Below, piece after piece: positions 55,894 to 63,880 of a DNA stretch of 64,000 nucleotides. The notes beneath the pieces are model-generated. The model was not told the origin of the DNA, made no database searches, and saw only the letters and a program-made list of their open reading frames with translations. This DNA is from Candidatus Rifleibacterium amylolyticum. GTDB lineage: Bacteria > Muiribacteriota > Ozemobacteria > Ozemobacterales > Ozemobacteraceae. Numbering within the stretch: the stretch's first letter is position 1; every line of letters starts with the position of its first letter. A program made the position numbers and the translations under genes. The DNA is taken from NCBI GenBank assembly GCA_009917695.1, contig JAACJG010000017.1:62001-126000 (forward strand), read 5' to 3'.

Positions 55894-56582
55894 CCGGTTT
55901 TAAACTCCATTCTTTTCATGGTTCCCATCTGGTATTCAGCGCCAATGCGCATCTCCCCGGTACAATACGAACAGACGGCGGCGGGGGTGGTGAAACGCAG
56001 CTTCATGTCGCGCAGACTGCTTATATCGCGAGCACCCTGCAGATGTCTGGCGAGCAGTGAAGCGCCCTGCCCGGTGATACCATTGACAAAAATAATGCGG
56101 GCAGCAGTATTAACCTGTCTGATGTTAAAGGCAAACACCTCGCGTTCGGCCTGCGAAACGATGTCGCCCTTGGTTACCACTACGATGTCGGCCATCTTGA
56201 GCATTGGTCCGATCTTGCGTGGCGTGTTGACGCCAGAGAGGTTATCGATGACGCATACCGCGAGAATACCCTGAACATAAGGAGAACAGCGATTACACAG
56301 CCCGGCACTTTCGCTGATCAGAGTCTGGAAACCGCTTTTCAGACCCCATTCAACTGCAGCCTCGATATTACTGACAAAAAAATGATCGGGGCACAGCTTA
56401 CCCGAAAAACCGGTCTCGACCCGCACGCCCTTTTCCTCATAGCGCAGGTTGTCGAATGAAGTCAGGCAGTCGAACTTGACGACGCCGATCTGACTGACAT
56501 CGATGGCCATAGCTTCGATCAATTTGAGAATAACCGAGGTTTTGCCCGAGGAAGGCGGCCCGGCGAAGGTGATGAGCTTCAT
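55890..56582 (-). CDS. HypB/UreG/CobW-like metallochaperone GTPase
   Basis: A 230-residue G3E-type P-loop protein: LITFAGPPSSGKTSVILKLI (Walker A), IGVVKFDCLTSFDNL, TLISESAGLCNRCSPYVQG (switch/Walker B region with C-x2-C), DIVVVTKGDIVSQAERE (G4 motif KGD) and FVNGITGQG. The C-terminal CSYCTGEMRIG adds another C-x2-C. Four cysteines in two pairs suggest metal or iron-sulfur binding. Relatives HypB and UreG insert nickel into enzymes. It is the first gene of the unit with the ABC ATPase and the DUF364 protein. No hydrogenase, urease or CODH gene is nearby, so the client is unknown. Confidence 0.83.
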   Translation of the reverse strand: MKLITFAGPPSSGKTSVILKLIEAMAIDVSQIGVVKFDCLTSFDNLRYEEKGVRVETGFSGKLCPDHFFVSNIEAAVEWGLKSGFQTLISESAGLCNRCSPYVQGILAVCVIDNLSGVNTPRKIGPMLKMADIVVVTKGDIVSQAEREVFAFNIRQVNTAARIIFVNGITGQGASLLARHLQGARDISSLRDMKLRFTTPAAVCSYCTGEMRIGAEYQMGTMKRMEFKTG

Positions 56583-56699
56583 GAGAATTCCTGCCCGCGA
56601 CTGTTTTGCTGCTGAAACAGTATCAGTTATGCGCTACGCCTGTCAACGCAGGTAAAAATTATGCTTGGCTTATCCTGCAACTGGTGACACAATCTATTT

Positions 56700-57500
56700 A
56701 TGGTTAAGATTCACGGCAAATTCAATCGGCCCGGCGCATTCGATTTTATTTCGGGCGCTACTTATGTCGGCGACTCGCGCATGCTCGGAGTTGCCGTGTT
56801 TCTTGACCAGGCTGATCCGTCACAGGTTATTTTGCGCATTAAGGATCACCCGATCAGGAGGGTAGACTACCGCGAGTTTGCACGAGTCATCGACTATCTC
56901 GAAACTTTTGCGACTGGCGAAAACAACGCTTATTCGTCGCCAGACCCTGACCCGATAAAGGTTTCTATTGTTCTGCTCGAAAACAACCGAGTTCTGCTGC
57001 GGCTGGAAGAAACTTCGACAGTGCTGCTGCCGGTAGAGTTTTTTCAGGCTCTCAATGTGCTGGTGGCAATTCGAAAAAAACTCGAAATTACCGCACATAA
57101 ACAGATAGACCGTAAAGCACGCCTCGATGAAGCCAGTCTGATCGTTCAGATCAACAACTGGCGCGGGCTGATCGTTTTTGCGATTCTGGCGGCGGTAGAC
57201 TTCTCACTGCTGATCAGCATGTTTTTCAGACCTGAGCTTACATTGCACTGGCTGCTGCTGACGCTGTTTCTTGGCTTCTGGCTGCTTGTTCTCAGGCCAG
57301 CCTGGTCTTCACAGTTCATCGCCAAAATTCGTGCCTACGTTAACGAAGACCTGCTGAACGACCTTTCGTTTCTGCATTTTCCCAGGCGCAGCATCGAAAT
57401 TTTCCTGATCATACTGACACTGGTGATCTTCTATTTCGTTTTTGGCAGCGATATGGTGCATTTTATCATACGCTACTACCGCAAAACCAGGATGCCATGA
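56700..57500 (+). CDS. Membrane protein of unknown function
   Basis: A 266-residue protein. The first 150 residues are soluble and beta-rich (SGATYVGDSRMLGVAVFLDQ, then VSIVLLENNRVLLRLEETS). Three hydrophobic segments follow: LIVFAILAAVDFSLLISMFF, LTLHWLLLTLFLGFWLLVL and IEIFLIILTLVIFYFVFG. It is divergent from the GTPase operon and convergent with the next gene. No family or motif is recognised; the reading frame, composition and membrane layout support a real gene. Confidence 0.65.
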   Translation: MVKIHGKFNRPGAFDFISGATYVGDSRMLGVAVFLDQADPSQVILRIKDHPIRRVDYREFARVIDYLETFATGENNAYSSPDPDPIKVSIVLLENNRVLLRLEETSTVLLPVEFFQALNVLVAIRKKLEITAHKQIDRKARLDEASLIVQINNWRGLIVFAILAAVDFSLLISMFFRPELTLHWLLLTLFLGFWLLVLRPAWSSQFIAKIRAYVNEDLLNDLSFLHFPRRSIEIFLIILTLVIFYFVFGSDMVHFIIRYYRKTRMP

Positions 57501-57509
57501 GCGGCGGAA

Positions 57510-58046
57510 TCAGGCCGGCGTGGTCGGATCGACCAGGGCCAGCAGAATCGCGGCAACGTCTTCTTTGTGCTCAACCAGAAAAAGCTTAACCGCCTTTTCC
57601 GGCCCGAAAACAGCCTCACCCAGTTGTTTGGCATCGACAGAGAGCCGCAACGCCATGACACGCTCACCATGCTCGCGCAGAAGAGACTCTACCTTGCGGT
57701 AAAAACGCTCGACACCATCGCTGCTCATGACCAGCAGGCGCGAAATGCGTTGAACCCTCTTTTCACCAGTCTTTTTATCGACAAGAGCAAGTCCGTTCGC
57801 TTCGTTTTCGAGCAGACGCTCGATGCTCTCGATGCCACGGGTCAGGCGGTCTTTACCGCGGGCAGCACCCAATACAGTTCTGAGCCCTTCAGATAAATCC
57901 GAGGCCGGCACCAGCACACTGCTGCCCGACCACAGCTTTTCAGAGTTCTTTTTTAGAAAGATTTTAAGTTGTTCGTGTCTGGCATCTGCCTCAACCTGTT
58001 TCGGCAACAGCAGCTTTGTTTCAGTCGTAGTCGATTTCTTTTTCAT
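57510..58046 (-). CDS. Hypothetical cytoplasmic protein
   Basis: A 178-residue charged protein without a signal or membrane segment. It has ESIERLLENEANGLALVDKK, then GEKRVQRISRLLVMSSDGVE and RFYRKVESLLREHGERVMAL, which suggest an alpha/beta fold with a basic surface. The ATG overlaps the stop of the secreted protein upstream (TAATG). It is the last gene of a three-gene unit led by the HExxH lipoprotein. No family is recognised; a nucleic-acid-binding role cannot be excluded. Confidence 0.68.
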   Translation of the reverse strand: MKKKSTTTETKLLLPKQVEADARHEQLKIFLKKNSEKLWSGSSVLVPASDLSEGLRTVLGAARGKDRLTRGIESIERLLENEANGLALVDKKTGEKRVQRISRLLVMSSDGVERFYRKVESLLREHGERVMALRLSVDAKQLGEAVFGPEKAVKLFLVEHKEDVAAILLALVDPTTPA

Positions 58047-58504
58047 TACCTGGCCAGTTCTTCTTCAATCTGCTTGATCGAGTAGTTAAAGCCCATACCC
58101 AGCGTCTTGTCACTGCCGGACTCTACCGGCCAGAGACCCTGTACACCGTTAAGAATGCGCCAGCTGCCTTCTTCATTTTTCACCAGGAAAAGCACGACTC
58201 TTTCGCCTGGAATCGGGAATCTCGGCCGGTCGCGCACGACAAAGTCTTTGCTGCCCGGTGTATTGAACTGAAGAGGTTTGTCGGCTTCGATGGTGCCTTT
58301 GAGTATTTTTTCGATCTTAACGAACGTACTGGTTTCGGGTATTTTTGCATCGGCCGGCGAAACGACCTGTTGGGTATCGACGCTGGCAATAATTATCACT
58401 TCAGCCTTCTGCACCAGTTCCGGGAACGGCAGAGTTCTGATCATTGCAAAAGCGGGCATTCCAAAAAACAATACCATCAGTATCAAAAGGCTCGAGCGTG
58501 TCAT
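58046..58504 (-). CDS. Small secreted beta-rich protein
   Basis: The start is at MTRSSLLILMVLFFG, with GGAG seven bases upstream; 152 residues and a signal peptide cut near AFA-MI. The mature part, VQKAEVIIIASVDTQQVVSP, then FVKIEKILKGTIEADKPLQF and PGERVVLFLVKNEEGSWRIL, resembles small secreted beta-barrel proteins in which a KGT or G-x-x-V-x-F segment precedes a W-containing strand. No precise family is assigned. It lies 14 bases after the lipoprotein stop and overlaps the next gene. Confidence 0.68.
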   Translation of the reverse strand: MTRSSLLILMVLFFGMPAFAMIRTLPFPELVQKAEVIIIASVDTQQVVSPADAKIPETSTFVKIEKILKGTIEADKPLQFNTPGSKDFVVRDRPRFPIPGERVVLFLVKNEEGSWRILNGVQGLWPVESGSDKTLGMGFNYSIKQIEEELAR

Positions 58505-58518
58505 TTCCTGTCTCCTGA

Positions 58519-59475
58519 TCATTTCCAGATATTCTGTCTGATGAATTCGTAGCGTTCCGGGTCATGCTGACGCATTCTCTCAGGGTTTTTAAAATATGCT
58601 GCAACACATTCTGCCATGTCTTCGCCCGGATCGGTGTTACCGTAATCAGAAATCGACGGACGAACCAGACGATCATTTGGCCAGAACTTTGCAGCCCACT
58701 GCCTCATTGCATCTGCATTCTTCGCCTGAAACTGATGGGTCATTTCATGCACGACCAGATCTTCCATGCTGATCCAGCCGCCAGCACCAACAGCCTTGCT
58801 GCTGATCATGATGGGGTTACCACCAAGTCCGCTTGGCTCATTTCCATCGTTATCGCGAAGATCTTTCTGCATGACAAAGCCTTTGGTACAGCTTCTGAAG
58901 CCACTGGGCAGCTTTTCAAGAATTGCCGCAAACTGGGCAATCTGCTGGCTGGTCCACTTGTCGGCTGTAGCCGAGTTCCATTGATCGCGCCAGCTCTTGC
59001 CGTCAAGAACGGTTATGCCATATCTGTTCTTTACGGCAGCGGCTTCAGCCAGAGTGCTTTCAGTGCCGACCTGGTCGTATGGCGTCGAAATCTGAGCGCC
59101 TCTGATGATTTCTTCGACACTTGCGGTAGACTGAGTCTGGCCGGCATTGGCATTTTGCCCGGTATTGCCGGTTACATCTTCAGCGTTGGGATCGATGGTA
59201 ACGACATTAGCCTGCGCATTGGTATTGGCATCGGCGGTTTGCTGTGTATTGGTGTTATTGACTGCGGTATTGTTGTTATTGTTATTATTGTTATTATTGT
59301 TATTGCCAAAGATGTTGGAAAAAGTATTCACAACATTCTGGATTGCAGGCATAGCCTGCTGCACACCCTGGGCGACCTTGCTGATGACATCAAGAATCTG
59401 GGTCGCGTCACAACCAGTCATGAAAAGCGAGCTTACCAGCAATAAAATTACCGACAATCTTCTGAGCTTTTTCAT
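58519..59475 (-). CDS. HExxH lipoprotein, putative metallopeptidase with polyasparagine tract
   Basis: The start is at MKKLRRLSVILLLVSSLF (GAGGT upstream); 318 residues. The lipobox is FMTGC. After it comes a low-complexity linker of about 80 residues, with 12 consecutive Asn followed by Asn/Thr/Ala-rich sequence. The catalytic part has GWISMEDLVVHEMTHQFQAK (HExxH) and DPGEDMAECVAAYFKNPERM, where the downstream Glu is a likely third zinc ligand. This spacing fits M48/gluzincin-like or anthrax-lethal-factor-like peptidase folds. It leads the three-gene unit ending at 57510. It is probably a surface- or outer-membrane-anchored peptidase; substrate unknown. Confidence 0.75.
   Translation of the reverse strand: MKKLRRLSVILLLVSSLFMTGCDATQILDVISKVAQGVQQAMPAIQNVVNTFSNIFGNNNNNNNNNNNNTAVNNTNTQQTADANTNAQANVVTIDPNAEDVTGNTGQNANAGQTQSTASVEEIIRGAQISTPYDQVGTESTLAEAAAVKNRYGITVLDGKSWRDQWNSATADKWTSQQIAQFAAILEKLPSGFRSCTKGFVMQKDLRDNDGNEPSGLGGNPIMISSKAVGAGGWISMEDLVVHEMTHQFQAKNADAMRQWAAKFWPNDRLVRPSISDYGNTDPGEDMAECVAAYFKNPERMRQHDPERYEFIRQNIWK
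59269..59304 (-). repeat. Trinucleotide (AAT/AAC) tract encoding 12 Asn
   Basis: Twelve consecutive asparagine codons, a mix of AAT and AAC, lie inside the lipoprotein gene. In-frame triplet gain or loss would change linker length without a frameshift. Confidence 0.85.
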
Positions 59476-59805
59476 AAAACTTACCTCTGACCTCAAAAAT
59501 ATAGCAACAACTCTAATACGTTCACACACCCTGATAAAGTAACACATTTTTCGCGTTCCGGTTCAGGCAAAATTTCACCTGAATCAAGATAATAAGCAAA
59601 CCGGCAATGATTGAGAGCAGACGGTTATGTTTTCACATTGAAGCCCCTGATGTCAGGTATTGATAACAGCATGATGTTCTGCTAAGATAGCAGCAAAGTG
59701 AGTGGATATCATTGGTTCAAAACCATAATGCGGGGGATTTCCCATTTGCTGGTAGGCAGCCTTTGATATACCGGAATATATGCGAATTACAGAAAGGTCC
59801 TGAGC
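59476..59805. other. Divergent intergenic region
   Basis: These 330 bases separate the divergent lipoprotein and cNMP-ParA genes. They contain the candidate plus-strand promoter at 59660-59688. I see no tRNA, no shared repeat and no recognisable riboswitch. A GGTTCAAAACCATAATGCGGG segment near 59713 shows a short GGTT/AACC inverted repeat only. Confidence 0.5.
59660..59688 (+). promoter_or_regulatory. Candidate sigma-70 promoter
   Basis: TTGATA (59660-59665) and TAAGAT (59683-59688) with 17 bases between, matching consensus at five and four positions. It is about 120 bases upstream of the ATG at 59806, leaving a long untranslated leader. Confidence 0.4.
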
Positions 59806-61980
59806 ATGTTACCGAAAATATCTCTATTTGAGGATTTATCAGAAAACGAACTTGACGCCCTGGCGAACATAGCCGTAAGAGGCGAAATTCACCGGGGAGA
59901 AACAATATTTCACGAAGGCGATAAAAACTGGGATCTCTTTATAGTTGAAGCTGGCGAAATTGAAATCAGCGTCAATGACCTGACCGGCACCGAAAAAGTA
60001 ATTGCACGAGTTCGCGAAAAAGAGTTCTTCGGAGAAATGTCTCTTTATGACCGCACTTCGGCGCGTTCCACCACTGCCAGAGTAGTTCGCAGCGGACACA
60101 TGATCAGGCTGCCATCTGAAAAGCTCTGGCCGCTGATCGATGCCCCCACTCCCCTCAGCCGCAATTTGAGCGCCAAAATAATGCAGGCTCTGAGCCGCCG
60201 GCTGCGAGAGGTGACGCAGAAAGCCGCGGCCGTATTGAAGTGCGAAGAAAACGCCAGAGGAAAAGTCATCTCGGTAATCTCTTCAGGCAGCGGCTGCGGC
60301 AAGACTACCTTTGCCACGACAGTGGCCCAGTTACTTGCACGCGAGCACAAGCGCAAGGTTCTGTTTCTCGATCTCGACCTGCATTACGGCGATGGAACCT
60401 TTCTGCTTGGCGTTTACAGCCAGAACTCAATCGTCAATCTTGCCCGCGTAATTCATAACCCTGATGTAAATTCCGATCAGATCCAGAGCCATTTCACACA
60501 GGTGCATGAAAACCTGCACATTCTATGCGCGCCCAATAACATTATCGAAGCAGAACAATTGCACGTCGAAAGTCTGGCCAGCATCATCGGCTGCTGCCAG
60601 AAGCTGTTTGACTATGTGGTCATCGATACAAACGAAGGTATCAACCCCATTGTTCTGGCGGCTATCGAAGCTTCTGAGCGCATTTTTTTCATGCTCGATT
60701 CACAGGATATACTCAATGTAAAGAACTCGGTAAGATTTTTTCAGGTTCTCACAACCCTGAGGTTTCCTGAGAACAAGGTGACTGTTCTGGCAAACAAAGC
60801 TAAAGAAGACTTCAGACCCGAACACCTGCCCAAAACCCGTCTGCGCATCGCCGGCAGTCTGCCTGAATTTCAGGATTCATCAAGAAAAGACGGCAAAACG
60901 GTTTTTCAGGTCACCCCGCAAAACCGTTTCTGTTCAGCAGTTCGCGTCATCCTCAACGCAGCCATTAAAGAAGAGGCAAATGGCAAAAGTGCTGCAAACG
61001 GCAACGCACTTCTCGGCGCCAACGGCAATGGCAAATCAGCTCTATCTGCACATGACAATCACGACATGCTTTTTCCCAGAATTACTGGCGAAAACCTGAG
61101 CATTCTGATCAACGAACTCAAACTGCTGCTCGATGAGGGTATGCTGCCTGAGGCCGAAAGAGAGGCACGTGAACTGCTCAAGTTCTGTCATGACTCTTCG
61201 CTGCTATATCAGATATTTGGCGAAATTCTCATGTGCCGCGAGATTCCTGAAGAGGCTATCATAGTGCTGCGAAAGGCTATTGAGCTTGATGCCAGCAACC
61301 TTCTGGCGGCAGGCATGCTCGGACATGTTCTCGGCGACCGCGACCAGCTCAATCGTGCAATCCAGCAGATGAGCGAACGTTGCCAGAAATCTGCGCGTTT
61401 TGCTGACTGCTGGAATGATCTCGGCCGTCTGCACGGCCTGGCAAGCAACTTCGATGCTGCCCAGAAAGCTTTTCGCAAGGCGCTGGAAATCAACCAGGCA
61501 TTTCGTGATGCCAGAATCAACCTGGCAATTGCGCTGGGCGAATCCGGTCAGCCGGGCCAGGCGCTAAAGGAGCTCGATCAGCTCGACCACAAGGGCTTGC
61601 GCGGCCATTATTATGCCGGCTGCTTCCACCAGCTGCAGGGCTCGTTTGCTGAAGCCTATGCCGAGTTTCAGATGGCAACTGTGATTCGCCCAGAATATCA
61701 CGATCTGTCCAAGCGACTCGAGCACCTTGGCGTTTATTTTTCAAAAATTGAAGCGCTTGTGCAGATGCATCGCAACTATCTGTCACGACATCCGGCTTTT
61801 CCCGACCTTCACTACAAGCTGGCCGAACTCTACTTTCAGATGGCAAAAGAAGACGAGGCCGTAGCCGAACTCAACGAAGCCATTCGCCTAAACCCCAATT
61901 ACACTGAAGCCAGGCAAAGGCTTTCGCAGATAAATAACAAGTCGCAGCAGGCCGGAGCCGCCGGTGGCAAGAAGCATTGA
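59806..61980 (+). CDS. Fusion of cNMP-binding domain, ParA/CpaE-like ATPase and TPR repeats
   Basis: A 724-residue protein. Residues about 5-140 are a cNMP-binding domain (IHRGETIFHEGDKNWDLFIV, then EKEFFGEMSLYDRTSAR). Residues about 155-390 are a ParA/MinD/CpaE-type ATPase: VISSGSGCGKTTFATTVAQL (deviant Walker A), VLFLDLDLHYGDGTFLLGVY and DYVVIDTNEGINPIVLAAIE. A short Asn/Gly/Lys linker leads into TPR-like helices from about 430 to 715 (for example AQKAFRKALEINQAFRDARI and AVAELNEAIRLNPNYTEARQ). CpaE proteins place pilus assembly at the cell pole, so a nucleotide-gated localisation scaffold is a reasonable guess. AGAAAGG lies upstream; the next gene overlaps or follows within 41 bases. Confidence 0.87.
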   Translation: MLPKISLFEDLSENELDALANIAVRGEIHRGETIFHEGDKNWDLFIVEAGEIEISVNDLTGTEKVIARVREKEFFGEMSLYDRTSARSTTARVVRSGHMIRLPSEKLWPLIDAPTPLSRNLSAKIMQALSRRLREVTQKAAAVLKCEENARGKVISVISSGSGCGKTTFATTVAQLLAREHKRKVLFLDLDLHYGDGTFLLGVYSQNSIVNLARVIHNPDVNSDQIQSHFTQVHENLHILCAPNNIIEAEQLHVESLASIIGCCQKLFDYVVIDTNEGINPIVLAAIEASERIFFMLDSQDILNVKNSVRFFQVLTTLRFPENKVTVLANKAKEDFRPEHLPKTRLRIAGSLPEFQDSSRKDGKTVFQVTPQNRFCSAVRVILNAAIKEEANGKSAANGNALLGANGNGKSALSAHDNHDMLFPRITGENLSILINELKLLLDEGMLPEAEREARELLKFCHDSSLLYQIFGEILMCREIPEEAIIVLRKAIELDASNLLAAGMLGHVLGDRDQLNRAIQQMSERCQKSARFADCWNDLGRLHGLASNFDAAQKAFRKALEINQAFRDARINLAIALGESGQPGQALKELDQLDHKGLRGHYYAGCFHQLQGSFAEAYAEFQMATVIRPEYHDLSKRLEHLGVYFSKIEALVQMHRNYLSRHPAFPDLHYKLAELYFQMAKEDEAVAELNEAIRLNPNYTEARQRLSQINNKSQQAGAAGGKKH

Positions 61981-62021
61981 CCGCAAAAAAATTCTATACA
62001 ACTAAGCTGGGGCGCCTGGGC

Positions 62022-62702
62022 ATGGTTTTGCACCGCCGGCTGCTTCTGACTCTGTTTTTTTGTGTTTATTTTGCCATGCCAATATGTTGCCAGAACCTGG
62101 CAAGCAACGAAGCTGACTATACTCATGCTAACGAGTTGATCAAAACAGCCGGGCCAGTTCCTGATGCCGTTATCGAGCCACCAGATCAGGTCAGATACGA
62201 TCTCACCGTCAGCGAAAGACTTCGCAGACTCTGGCTCGAAAAAGTTATTGGCTTCAGAATAACTTATGCTTCGGCACGCGGCAAAGCCTGCCATGCCAAT
62301 CAGCGCGTGCTGGCCGGGGCAATAGAAATGTATAATGAGGATAAAGGCAAAACCATGAAAACGATCACGCATGCCGATGTTACCAGCGCTACCGGTACTT
62401 TGATCGTTGACAGATATTTGAAGTCACCGATAACACCTCCTGATTCAGCCTGTGAATACCGAAGCCATGGAGATCTTACCGGCTCTGGCATAATATACTG
62501 CACTCATCATGGCCCGATTCGAGAAATCCAGGACAGCATTCGCAAAGAATTGGGGTTAAAACCGATTACGGCAGCAGACTGGCAGATATTTGTCGTAATT
62601 GGTCTTTCGCTGCTCTTTCTGTTTTCAATAATCGTTCTTCTGGCACTGTTTTTTGGCAGACGCAAAAAATATAAAGACGCATCGATCACGACTGAAAGCT
62701 GA
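62022..62702 (+). CDS. Membrane protein with type II/IV pseudopilin-like C-terminal domain
   Basis: I use ATG 62022 (226 residues), which gives a clean signal segment, HRRLLLTLFFCVYFAMP. A TTG at 61977 overlapping the upstream stop is possible. The middle part contains GKACHANQRVLAGAIEMYNE, SATGTLIVDRYLKSPITPPD, CEYRSHGDLTGSGIIYCTHHG. This is the pattern of small pseudopilins (K-A-C-x-A-N-Q-R, E-M-Y-N, Y-L, C-P and a final C-x-x-H-G). A second membrane segment (WQIFVVIGLSLLFLFSIIVL) and a basic tail follow, unlike true pilins, which end after the globular domain. It probably works with the cNMP-ParA-TPR protein just upstream. Confidence 0.68.
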   Translation: MVLHRRLLLTLFFCVYFAMPICCQNLASNEADYTHANELIKTAGPVPDAVIEPPDQVRYDLTVSERLRRLWLEKVIGFRITYASARGKACHANQRVLAGAIEMYNEDKGKTMKTITHADVTSATGTLIVDRYLKSPITPPDSACEYRSHGDLTGSGIIYCTHHGPIREIQDSIRKELGLKPITAADWQIFVVIGLSLLFLFSIIVLLALFFGRRKKYKDASITTES

Positions 62703-62718
62703 ACGTTATTATCTGCGG

Positions 62719-63471
62719 TCAGCCGAGCCAGCCGGTAGAATACGCATATCTCGCCAGCATGGCGAGACACATGGTTACTACCAGCATGCGCAGATAGCGG
62801 GGATTTATACGCAGCAGGCAGTGTGAGCCACCGAACGCACCCAGAAACTGACCGGCCATCATGGTAAAACCATACAGCCAGACGACCTTGCCGGCGATCA
62901 GAAAGACCATCAGCGAAGCGATATTTGTTGAAAAATTCAAGGTTTTGGCAACCACTGTCGCATCGATCAGCCCTTGGCCACGCAGCGAAACACCGGCCAG
63001 CGCGAAAAACGAACCGGTGCCGGGGCCGAACATACCGTCATACCAGCCAATAATCGGCACCAGCAGCCTGCAATAAAGATTGTCTGAAAGCACGGGGTGA
63101 CGCTCGACCTCGCTTAATTGCGGCGAGAACAGAAAATAGAGCGCAATGATTACCAGAACTGACGGAACAACAAAACTCAACACCGCCGCATTGATAAATT
63201 GAACAGCAATTGTGCCCAGCAGTGAACCGATGAAGGCTGCCAACATGAGATTTTTTACATGCGGCCAGCTGACCCGCCCCTTTCTGAACATCATTAAAGT
63301 CGCAGTGCCAGAGCCGATAGAACTCTGCAACTTGTTGGTGCCGAGCGCCACATGCGGCGGAATTCCGGTCAGAATCAACGCAGGCACAGTTATCAGCCCA
63401 CCACCACCGGCTAGAGTATCAATAAAACCTGCAATTGAAGCCGCAAGAAAAAGAAACAGCAAAGATTCCAT
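62719..63471 (-). CDS. TauE/SafE family (TSUP) membrane exporter
   Basis: The start is at MESLLFLFLAASIAGF; 250 residues. A longer frame to 63534 has no better ribosome site. About eight hydrophobic segments are present. The family signature FIDTLAGGGGLITVPALI then PHVALGTNKLQSSIGSGTAT is followed by the second-half repeat GWYDGMFGPGTGSFFALAG. TSUP proteins move small organic or sulfur-containing anions (sulfite, sulfoacetate and similar) across the inner membrane. No neighbouring sulfur-metabolism gene suggests the substrate. It is convergent with the pseudopilin-like gene. Confidence 0.9.
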   Translation of the reverse strand: MESLLFLFLAASIAGFIDTLAGGGGLITVPALILTGIPPHVALGTNKLQSSIGSGTATLMMFRKGRVSWPHVKNLMLAAFIGSLLGTIAVQFINAAVLSFVVPSVLVIIALYFLFSPQLSEVERHPVLSDNLYCRLLVPIIGWYDGMFGPGTGSFFALAGVSLRGQGLIDATVVAKTLNFSTNIASLMVFLIAGKVVWLYGFTMMAGQFLGAFGGSHCLLRINPRYLRMLVVTMCLAMLARYAYSTGWLG

Positions 63472-63585
63472 AACAGTGCCTGCATACCGTGACCAGACTT
63501 TCAAACTGCCGTAATATAGCGCAAATATGCCCAAAAAGACACTGTATATAATTCTTACTTTCGTTCAGTTCTTTATCTCCAGCTG

Positions 63586-63880
63586 GTCCTCTGTCACACA
63601 TGAGTTCAAGAATTCAATCTGAGCGACTCCGTTTATGCCGGGCTCTCGGCGGAATTAGGCAGCTCTTACGGCTTCAGCCGTTAGAGATGCGGATGGCTTG
63701 CCCTCATTCGCTACAACTCTCACCAGGCGTGAGTATTGTTGTATAGCTATGGCTCTGCGTCAACGTTGCCTGGCTCGAAGTTTCCGCGCCTGAGAAACCC
63801 GCCTGCGCCCTTGTTTTGTCTGCTTAACTTGTTTCGCATTCAGCTCAACTTTACCCCACAATTCAAATGTGACAGAGGAC
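63586..63880 (+). mobile_element. MITE-like element B with terminal inverted repeats
   Basis: A 295-base element bounded by GGTCCTCTGTCACA and TGTGACAGAGGAC. TA follows the right end; TG precedes the left end instead of TA. It aligns in inverse orientation with element A (14562-14951) at both ends and through GAGCCAGGCAA and GCAGAGCCATAGCTAT. It shares the internal TTACGGC-TTCA-GCCGTTA hairpin with partial copy C. It encodes no protein. Its right TA plus G forms the TAG stop of the partial gene at the window end. Confidence 0.75.

Noticed and set aside
59700-59805. Possible riboswitch in the long leader of the cNMP-ParA-TPR gene
   Set aside because: The conserved cores of c-di-GMP or other common riboswitches could not be found; only a short GGTT/AACC hairpin is present.
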